Of a DNA stretch of 64,000 nucleotides, positions 47,836-54,194 are shown piece after piece (position 1 is the stretch's first letter; every line of letters starts with the position of its first letter). The notes beneath the pieces are model-generated. The model was not told the DNA's origin. It made no database searches and saw only the letters and a list, made by a program, of their open reading frames with translations. Where the stretch lies: positions 48,644 through 112,643 of the forward strand of contig JAKFCX010000013.1 of NCBI GenBank assembly GCA_036676415.1. The letters are read 5' to 3'. Both the position numbers and the translations under genes were made by a program. Source of the DNA: JAEZDC01 sp036676415. GTDB taxonomy: Bacteria; Bacteroidota; Bacteroidia; Chitinophagales; Chitinophagaceae.

Positions 47836-49242
47836 ATGTCTTTCAAAACTATTATAGAGCCGTTTAAGATAAAGTCAGTCGAGCCGTTATTCATGACAAC
47901 AAAAGGCGAAAGACTAAAATATATTCGGGATGCACATTATAATCCTTTCCTGTTACGTTCAACACAGGTGATCATTGATTTGCTGACCGATAGCGGTACT
48001 TCTGCAATGAGCAGCGAACAGTGGGCTGGAATTATGAGAGGAGATGAATCTTATGCAGGAGCACAAAGCTGGGAAAGACTGGAAAGAGAAATACAGGACC
48101 TTACTGGTTATCCTTATATTCTTCCCACACACCAGGGACGAGCAGCTGAAAGAATACTTTACAGTTATTTAGGAGGAGAAGGTAAGATATTCATCAGCAA
48201 TACACATTTTGATACAACAAGAGCCAACATAGAATTCAGTGGAGCAACTGCCATTGATATTCCATGCCAGGAAGCAAAAGATCAAAATTCAACCAAACCA
48301 TTCAAGGGTAATATGGATGTTGAACTGCTGAAGCAAACCATAAGTACATATGGTGCATCTAATATTGCTGCTGTTATTCTTACAGTAACCAATAATAGTG
48401 GTGGCGGACAACCTGTGAGTATGAAAAATGCCGAAGATGTTGCTGCGGTATGTCATAAGCATGATGTGTTGTTTATTCTTGATTGCTGTCGTATTGCTGA
48501 GAATAGTTATTTTATTCGTCATAAGGAAGAAGGTTTTGAAGATGTGCCTTACAGGGAAATTGCACAGGAAATGTTTTCGCTGGCCGATGGTTGTATTATG
48601 AGTGCCAAAAAAGATGCATTGGTAAATATGGGTGGTTTTCTTGCACTGAAAGATGAAGATCTTGCTGCAGCATGTACCAACCTGCTTATAATTACTGAAG
48701 GTTTTGCCACTTATGGCGGCTTATCTGGAAGAGATATGGAAGCGATTGCAATTGGCCTGAGAGAAGTATTCGATGCTTCATATCTTAATTACCGCATAAA
48801 GAGCACAGAGTATCTTGGTGAACATTTAAAAAAATTGGGTGTGCCATTGTTGTATCCGATAGGTGGTCATGCAGTATATATTGATGCAGGAGCTTTGTAT
48901 CCACACATACCAGCAGATCAGTATCCTGGTCAGGCATTGGTTTGTGAATTATATAAAAAAGGAGGAATAAGAGCTGTTGAAATTGGATCGGTCATGTTTG
49001 GTAAATACGATAAGATTGGAAATCTTATACCTGCAGAAAGAGAACTGGTGAGACTTGCCATTCCAAGAAGAGCTTATACTCAAAGCCATATCGATTATGT
49101 GATAGAAGTATTCGAAGAGATTCTCATGGATAAACACCTTGCAAAAGGACTTCGTATTACAAAAGAGCCAAAATTCCTGCGACATTTTACAGCTCACTTT
49201 GAGCCGGTCTCTAAAGTGGCAGAACTGGAAGAAGTAGAGTGA
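47836..49242 (+). CDS. tnaA: Tryptophanase
   Basis: TnaA cleaves L-tryptophan to indole, pyruvate and ammonia. The 468-residue PLP enzyme has the Schiff-base lysine in CIMSAKKDALVNMGGF. The discriminating positions are of the tryptophanase type: AVEIGSVMFG, with Ile where tyrosine phenol-lyase has Arg, and FLRHFTAHF with His instead of Phe. The N-terminal KTIIEPFKIKSVEPLFMTTKGERL and the FLLRSTQVIIDLLTDSGTSAMSSEQWAGIMRGDE block are classic. ATG at 47836. It is a paralogue of the divergent tpl gene. No tryptophan permease gene follows. A long perfect-stem terminator follows. Confidence 0.93.
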   Translation: MSFKTIIEPFKIKSVEPLFMTTKGERLKYIRDAHYNPFLLRSTQVIIDLLTDSGTSAMSSEQWAGIMRGDESYAGAQSWERLEREIQDLTGYPYILPTHQGRAAERILYSYLGGEGKIFISNTHFDTTRANIEFSGATAIDIPCQEAKDQNSTKPFKGNMDVELLKQTISTYGASNIAAVILTVTNNSGGGQPVSMKNAEDVAAVCHKHDVLFILDCCRIAENSYFIRHKEEGFEDVPYREIAQEMFSLADGCIMSAKKDALVNMGGFLALKDEDLAAACTNLLIITEGFATYGGLSGRDMEAIAIGLREVFDASYLNYRIKSTEYLGEHLKKLGVPLLYPIGGHAVYIDAGALYPHIPADQYPGQALVCELYKKGGIRAVEIGSVMFGKYDKIGNLIPAERELVRLAIPRRAYTQSHIDYVIEVFEEILMDKHLAKGLRITKEPKFLRHFTAHFEPVSKVAELEEVE

Positions 49243-49250
49243 TTTCATAA

Positions 49251-49290
49251 AATAGAAAAGCATCCTGTAAATCCAGGATGCTTTTCTATT
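49251..49290. terminator. Bidirectional terminator between tnaA and dapD
   Basis: A perfect 17-bp stem, AATAGAAAAGCATCCTG with its complement, closes a 6-nt loop. It separates convergent genes ending at 49242 and 49315. Confidence 0.9.
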
Positions 49291-49314
49291 TAAACTTTGA
49301 GCCTTAGCGGTTAA

Positions 49315-50127
49315 TTATACAGCCACATTGAAATCCCTCAATGCATCATTTAAACTTGTCTTCAGGTCAGTCGATGCTTTACGCTGACCAATGATCAAAG
49401 CACAGCCAACACCAAATTCACCGGCTGGAAACTTCTTAGTATAGCTTCCGGGAATCACAACACTTCTTGCAGGAACTCGTCCTTTATATTCAACAGGTTC
49501 ATTGCCACTAACATCAATGATCTTTGTTGATTTGGTGAGCACCACGTTTGCACCCAACACTGCTTCTTTCTCAACAATTACACCTTCCACTACAATACAA
49601 CGGCTGCCAATGAAACAACCATCTTCAACAATTACAGGAGAAGCCTGCAATGGCTCTAACACACCACCTATACCAACACCACCACTCAGGTGAACACCTT
49701 TGCCGATCTGTGCACAGCTTCCAACTGTTGCCCAGGTATCTACCATTGTGCCTTCATCTACATAAGCACCGATGTTTACATAAGAAGGCATCAGAACAAC
49801 ATTCTTTGCGAGGTATGCACCATATCTTGCTACTGCGTGAGGTACAGCTCTTACTCCAAGTGAGGCGTAATCTTTTTTCAACAGCATCTTATCGTAAAAT
49901 TCAAAAGGAGCCAGTTCCCAGGTCTGCATTTGCTGAATAGCGAAGTACATAAGGATAGCTTGTTTCACCCATTCATTCACCTGCCAGCCTTGTTCAGAAG
50001 GTGAAGCTGTTCTCAATCTGCCTTTATCTACTTCTTCGATCACTGTACGAACAGCATCAGAATATTTATTGTCTTTCAGAAGTTCACGATTGCTCCATGC
50101 TTCGATTATGAGTTGCTGTAGATCCAT
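49315..50127 (-). CDS. dapD: Tetrahydrodipicolinate N-succinyltransferase
   Basis: DapD transfers succinyl from succinyl-CoA to tetrahydrodipicolinate in the lysine and diaminopimelate pathway. The 270-residue protein has the helical N-terminal domain followed by a left-handed beta helix of hexapeptide repeats: VLMPSYVNIGAYVDEGTMVDTWATVGSCAQIGKGVHLSGGVGIGGVLEPLQASPVIVEDGCFIGSRCIVVEGVIVEKEAVLGANVVLT. Length matches E. coli DapD (274). ATG at 50127. A complete match over the family's core makes this one of the safest calls. Confidence 0.96.
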   Translation of the reverse strand: MDLQQLIIEAWSNRELLKDNKYSDAVRTVIEEVDKGRLRTASPSEQGWQVNEWVKQAILMYFAIQQMQTWELAPFEFYDKMLLKKDYASLGVRAVPHAVARYGAYLAKNVVLMPSYVNIGAYVDEGTMVDTWATVGSCAQIGKGVHLSGGVGIGGVLEPLQASPVIVEDGCFIGSRCIVVEGVIVEKEAVLGANVVLTKSTKIIDVSGNEPVEYKGRVPARSVVIPGSYTKKFPAGEFGVGCALIIGQRKASTDLKTSLNDALRDFNVAV

Positions 50128-50212
50128 TAATAAGAATTTTTTGCGAAAGTAGTGAGGAATAGGAACACGGATGACACGGATTGAACTGATTCTTGCTGAT
50201 GGATGAAAAAAA

Positions 50213-50248
50213 GTACAAGTGTGCGACGCAACGAAGCTTCATAAATGA
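50213..50248 (+). repeat. Dispersed intergenic repeat, copy G
   Basis: The head reads TACAAGTGTGCGACGCAACG, with a short tail AAGCTTCATAAATGACC. It lies in the 292-bp gap between the dapD start and the coiled-coil gene; apart from it and the terminator at 50327-50352 the gap shows nothing clear. Confidence 0.75.
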
Positions 50249-50326
50249 CCAAAAGCAAAGTACATAACTGATAAAAACTATCCGTGAAATCTGCTACATC
50301 AGGGTTATCAGCGTTCCCATCTCAAC

Positions 50327-50352
50327 ATAAAAAATCCCGCCGAAGCGGGATT
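50327..50352 (-). terminator. Terminator of the coiled-coil membrane protein gene
   Basis: The minus strand reads AATCCCGC, TTCG tetraloop, GCGGGATT, then a U-run. Confidence 0.9.
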
Positions 50353-50419
50353 ATTGTTTAAGGTATTTTCCGGTTGTTGGTTTTTCTATAGGTGAACTAG
50401 GTTAGCAACGGCTTTTTAT

Positions 50420-51421
50420 TTAGCTGAATAATCCGCCTTTCTTCAAAGCTTTTTTTCCTTCGCCGATCTTAAATCCATTGTGATAGATCTCGATCTTATA
50501 ATCTCCCTGCATGTATTTTGCTCCTTGCTTCCAGTCGAAGCTTACAGGTATTCTTTTACCCTGCTCGTAGTTTACATCTACTTTGCTGGTGAATTTTTTA
50601 TCGCCCTCATCTCTCGTTGTAAATGTTTCACCTGCAGTAACCGGTGTTCCGTCAGGTGCAGTTACTACTACAAAGATCTGCTTGGTTCCACTTGGAGCGA
50701 TTCTGTTTTCATCAATGTCAAATGTAATTCTCATCAGGTCTGCTCTTTTAGCAGTAGAGGTACTCACTTCTTTACCACTGCCTCTTACATTAATTGCAGC
50801 GATAGCAATATTTGATGCGTGAAGGGTAGATGCTACATCTTCAACACTCTTCTTAGCTTCTTCTGTAGCCACCAGTGTTTGTTGAATCTGTGTTTTTTCA
50901 GTAGCCAGGTTATCCCTTTCTGTTGTTAAAGTGGTGTTGGCATCAGTCAATTGCTGGTTCTCAGCTTTGAGTGTTTCTATCTGTGCTACGAAATCCTGGA
51001 TCTGGCCATTCAATTCGCTGATCAGTTTCTTAGCTCTTGAAAGCTCAGCCGCTGAAGCTTTTGATTTCCTTAATATAGAAGCGATCTCGTTCTTTTTTGC
51101 TTCGATCTCGGCATTTTTTTCTGCTAATGCACCCTGCAATTCCAGGTTAGAACCATTGAGCTCATCCATCTTTTTAGATGCCTCATTAAATTCATTCTGG
51201 AGTTCACTTCGGGCAGAATCTACATTGGTGAACTGTGTTTGCAATTGTGCATATAGTTCTTTAGATTTACTCTTGTCGTAAATGATGTACCCGATTGATA
51301 ACAAGAGGGCTGCAGCAAGTGCTATGATTACGATTTTGTTATTGTTGCTGCTTTTTTGAGATGTTGTTTTCACCTGTGTACCTTGTTCAGGAGCTGAGGA
51401 TGGATATTGACTGTAGCTCAT
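50420..51421 (-). CDS. Hypothetical single-span membrane protein with long coiled coil
   Basis: This 333-residue protein has a disordered Ser/Thr/Gln-rich N-terminus (1-28) and one transmembrane helix at about 29-47 (KIVIIALAAALLLSIGYII). A coiled coil of about 150 residues follows, rich in Leu, Glu, Gln and Lys heptads (ELNGSNLELQGALAEKNAEI, LKAENQQLTDANTTL). The C-terminal beta-rich domain of about 120 residues (LMRITFDIDENRIAPSGTKQIFVVVTAPDGTPV, GDYKIEIYHNGFKIGEGKK) looks immunoglobulin-like. The coiled coil would place that domain away from the membrane. Family unknown to me; transcription ends at the UUCG terminator downstream. Confidence 0.82.
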   Translation of the reverse strand: MSYSQYPSSAPEQGTQVKTTSQKSSNNNKIVIIALAAALLLSIGYIIYDKSKSKELYAQLQTQFTNVDSARSELQNEFNEASKKMDELNGSNLELQGALAEKNAEIEAKKNEIASILRKSKASAAELSRAKKLISELNGQIQDFVAQIETLKAENQQLTDANTTLTTERDNLATEKTQIQQTLVATEEAKKSVEDVASTLHASNIAIAAINVRGSGKEVSTSTAKRADLMRITFDIDENRIAPSGTKQIFVVVTAPDGTPVTAGETFTTRDEGDKKFTSKVDVNYEQGKRIPVSFDWKQGAKYMQGDYKIEIYHNGFKIGEGKKALKKGGLFS

Positions 51422-51483
51422 AAATGTTATTTTTTTATTTGATCAATTGTATATTGTCTTAAACCCTGATAAAACCTTTTGTT

Positions 51484-52194
51484 ATGACAGATCTGTTGAT
51501 TTTAGATATCGAAACTGTTCCCCAATCACCACACTTCGACGAGCTTTCAACTGAGTGGCAATCTCTCTGGGTCGACAAGATTTCGAAAACCATGCCAGAG
51601 ACTATCACTCCGCAAGAAAGTTACAAGTTAAGGGCCGGTATTCTCGCTGAATTTGGTAAAATCGTTTGTATTTCTACTGCGTATTTTTATGAGAACGAAG
51701 ATAAACAGTGTTGTTTACGCTTAAAAAGTATTTCCAATAATAATGAAACGGAGTTGTTAAAATCCTTCACAGAATTATGCGATAAATTCTGTTCGTCTCG
51801 TAAAGAGATCATGTTTGGAGGTCATAATATTCGTGAGTTTGATATTCCTTATATATGTCGACGAATGCTGATCAACAACCTGCCGCTACCTGCATGTTTG
51901 CAATTGAACGATAAAAAACCCTGGGAAGTAAAGATGTTCGATACCATGCAATGGTGGAAGTTTGGCGATTATAAGAACTATGTAAGCCTTCATCTTTTAG
52001 CCAGTGTTTTGGGTGTGCCTACTTCCAAGACAGACATGGATGGAAGCATGGTACAGGATGTTTATTACCAGGATAAAAATCTGCAGCGAATAGTAGAGTA
52101 CTGCCAGCGAGATGTTGTGGTTACCGCCAATATTATATTACGCTACAAGAATATGCCGTTGCTGAAGGAAGAGAATATTGTGTTGGCCGGCTGA
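51484..52194 (+). CDS. PolB-like 3'-5' exonuclease
   Basis: This 236-residue DEDD-type exonuclease is related to the proofreading domain of B-family DNA polymerases, without a polymerase part. The three Exo motifs are visible: LLILDIETVP (Asp and Glu) at the N-terminus, MFGGHNIREFDIPYICRRM with its Asp, and YCQRDVVVTANI with the last Asp. The spacing is as in the stand-alone PolB exonuclease family. Probably a DNA or RNA trimming role; the exact substrate is unknown. ATG at 51484, divergent from the coiled-coil gene at 51421. Confidence 0.9.
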   Translation: MTDLLILDIETVPQSPHFDELSTEWQSLWVDKISKTMPETITPQESYKLRAGILAEFGKIVCISTAYFYENEDKQCCLRLKSISNNNETELLKSFTELCDKFCSSRKEIMFGGHNIREFDIPYICRRMLINNLPLPACLQLNDKKPWEVKMFDTMQWWKFGDYKNYVSLHLLASVLGVPTSKTDMDGSMVQDVYYQDKNLQRIVEYCQRDVVVTANIILRYKNMPLLKEENIVLAG

Positions 52195-52312
52195 AGTTTT
52201 TCATGGGATCGACTGTTGCTACGCTCAGTTCACAGTTCCGTTTTCATGGAAACAATTCAGCCCAGCAGTTTATCCAGAATTTTCCGAAAGGTCACTTCCT
52301 TGTAAATTTGTA

Positions 52313-52320
52313 TTCATCGC
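52313..52320 (+). promoter_or_regulatory. -7 promoter box of the sugar dehydrogenase gene
   Basis: TAAATTTG is an exact TAnnTTTG match 42 bp before ATG 52363. Confidence 0.55.
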
Positions 52321-52362
52321 AGGAATGATTCTTGCTGCCAAAACATTTTAAAATCACCGTTT

Positions 52363-53595
52363 ATGATCAACAACCTTCACTGCTTATCTCTAGGAATAGT
52401 CTTATTCTTTGCCTGTAATACCAGCTCTCACAGCGGCAGCAATTCAGATTCTACTTCAACAGGTAATGGTGAACCCGTAGAAACAAAAGCAGCCAACACC
52501 AATTACAAACCGGCATTCGAAGGACAAACCCGGATCAATGGAGTGAAGACTACCACAGCTTATGAATCAAAGGTCATCACGAACGGACTTTCAAGACCAT
52601 GGGGCATAACCACTTTACCTGACGGACGATTACTGGTAACGCAAAAAGAAGGTAATATGCGAATTGTTACAACAGCTGGTGATTTAGTAGCATCGATTTC
52701 CGGGTTGCCAAAAGTGAACTCAGGGGGACAAGGTGGTTTGTTGGATGTTACTATTGATCCTGCCTTCAGTACCAATCGTATGGTGTACTGGACATTTTCA
52801 GAACCAGTTACCGGCGGAAATGTTACTTCAGTTGCAAAAGGAAGATTGTCAGATGATGAAAAGACGATAGAAAACCCTGTTGTTCTCTATCGTGCAAATC
52901 CTGCCTATGATAATGGTATGCATTTCGGTTCAAGGGTTGTGTTTGATAAAAGCGGTCATCTCTTTGTAAGTTCCGGTGAACGTTCTGATCTTGCTACCAG
53001 GCCACAGGCACAGCACCTGAATTCAGGTTATGGAAAGATTGTTCGTATAACAACTGATGGAAAACCTGCTGCAGGCAATCCGTTTTTAAATAACAGTTCT
53101 GCAAAGCCTGAGATATACAGCTATGGTCATCGTAATCCACAGGGTCTTGCGATTCATCCGGTGACAGGTGATCTTTGGGAGAGTGAAATGGGTCCACGAG
53201 GTGGTGATGAATTGAACCGTATCGAAGCCGGTAAGAATTATGGATGGCCTGCTATCACTTATGGCATTGAATACAGTGGTCAGAAGATTAGCGGTGGTGC
53301 TACGCAGAAAGATGGAATGGAGCAGCCAGTTTATTACTGGGATCCGGTGCTTTCACCAAGTGGTATGACCTTTTACAGCAGCGATGCCATTCCTGAATGG
53401 AAGAACAATGTTTTTATCTGTGGCTTAAATAGTAACCACATTGCAAGACTGGTACTGGAAAATAATAAAGTAACCGGTGAAGAAAGATTGCTGGCAGACC
53501 AGGGACAACGCTTTAGAGATATTACCGAAGGTAACGATGGTGCTCTGTATGCTGTTACAGATGATGGAAGATTATACAGGATAGGGAAGAAGTAA
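52363..53595 (+). CDS. PQQ-dependent aldose sugar dehydrogenase-like lipoprotein
   Basis: This is a soluble-type glucose/sorbosone dehydrogenase fold protein. The 410-residue chain starts with MINNLHCLSLGIVLFFAC, whose lipobox suggests lipid anchoring, then a Ser/Asn/Thr-rich linker. The six-bladed propeller shows GLSRPWGITTLPDGRLLVTQKEG, GQGGLLDVTIDP, DNGMHFGSRVVFDKSGHLFVSSGER, YSYGHRNPQGLAIHP, WESEMGPRGGDELNRIEAGKNYGWPAITYG and SPSGMTFY, all typical of the Asd/YliI family. The catalytic His (GMHFGSR) and the Arg-Asn of GHRNPQG are present. PQQ as cofactor is inferred. No PQQ synthesis genes are in the window. Confidence 0.9.
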   Translation: MINNLHCLSLGIVLFFACNTSSHSGSNSDSTSTGNGEPVETKAANTNYKPAFEGQTRINGVKTTTAYESKVITNGLSRPWGITTLPDGRLLVTQKEGNMRIVTTAGDLVASISGLPKVNSGGQGGLLDVTIDPAFSTNRMVYWTFSEPVTGGNVTSVAKGRLSDDEKTIENPVVLYRANPAYDNGMHFGSRVVFDKSGHLFVSSGERSDLATRPQAQHLNSGYGKIVRITTDGKPAAGNPFLNNSSAKPEIYSYGHRNPQGLAIHPVTGDLWESEMGPRGGDELNRIEAGKNYGWPAITYGIEYSGQKISGGATQKDGMEQPVYYWDPVLSPSGMTFYSSDAIPEWKNNVFICGLNSNHIARLVLENNKVTGEERLLADQGQRFRDITEGNDGALYAVTDDGRLYRIGKK

Positions 53596-53597
53596 TG

Positions 53598-53622
53598 TTC
53601 TTGCGAGGCACGAAGCAATCGC
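53598..53622. repeat. Fragment of a GCGAGGCACGAAGCAATC-type sequence
   Basis: The sequence TTGCGAGGCACGAAGCAATCGC sits in the 43-bp gap between the convergent sugar dehydrogenase and arr genes. From memory, very similar strings recur as intergenic repeats in many bacterial genomes. It has only this one copy in the window. Confidence 0.4.
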
Positions 53623-53638
53623 ATTTTCAGTAGTAATT

Positions 53639-54076
53639 TCAATCCTCTATGGCTTCGATCCCTTCATCCTTTAATTTTTGGAGATGATCCTTCATTGCTG
53701 TAACCTGTTCTGCTGAATGACGCTGCCATACCGTAACTTCTCCTACAACTTTAAACGGATGTTTGGAACGATAAGACTTTGTTGGATTGCCGGGAAACTT
53801 CTTGTCAGTTAAATTAGGATCATCTTCGATCGGGCCTGTTGGCTCCACTAAATAAATTCTTTCTCGACCATCTCCGAAAGCAAGTTCTGCACCCCAGATA
53901 GCTGCATCAAGTGTGGCAGTGAGGTAAATATACTTGGCGTTATTTCTTTGCCCATAGTTGGAGGTAATGCCAGTTTCTATAATGTCACCCATCTTAAGAT
54001 CTGCCTTTGTACCATGAAAATAGGTTTGTACAAATATGCGCTGCATTGTTTGAGTAGTTGTATTATTTTCTTCCAT
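53639..54076 (-). CDS. arr: NAD(+)-rifampin ADP-ribosyltransferase
   Basis: Arr transfers ADP-ribose from NAD to a hydroxyl of rifampin and so inactivates it. The 145-residue protein (Arr enzymes are about 140) matches the family along its length: YFHGTKADLKMGD (His21), GQRNNAKYIYLTATLDAAIWGAELA (Tyr51 region), IYLVEPTGPIEDDPNLTDKKFPGNPTKSYRS with Asp86, and EVTVWQRHSAEQ. ATG at 54076; a second Met at residue 11 is an alternative. It stands alone without integron or transposon signals, so it may be an intrinsic environmental gene. Confidence in the family is very high; activity on rifampin is inferred. Confidence 0.93.
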   Translation of the reverse strand: MEENNTTTQTMQRIFVQTYFHGTKADLKMGDIIETGITSNYGQRNNAKYIYLTATLDAAIWGAELAFGDGRERIYLVEPTGPIEDDPNLTDKKFPGNPTKSYRSKHPFKVVGEVTVWQRHSAEQVTAMKDHLQKLKDEGIEAIED

Positions 54077-54142
54077 TTATTACAGGTCTTACTACATTAC
54101 TAAATTATAGATTGTCATCGGCACATTCGCATTTAAACTGAC

Positions 54143-54174
54143 AAAAAAAGAAGCCTCCGTGTTCCGGAGGCTTC
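54143..54174 (-). terminator. Terminator of the T9SS beta-helix gene
   Basis: The stem GAAGCCTCCG/CGGAGGCTTC is preceded on the plus strand by a 7-A run, which becomes the U-run of the minus transcript ending after 54195. Confidence 0.92.
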
Positions 54175-54194
54175 CTTAAGATACATTCAAGGAA

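Noticed and set aside
52201..52250. GATCGACTGTTGCTACGCTCAG as a further copy of the dispersed repeat
   Set aside because: It resembles the inverted head only loosely, with several gaps needed, and lacks TACAAG and the tail.
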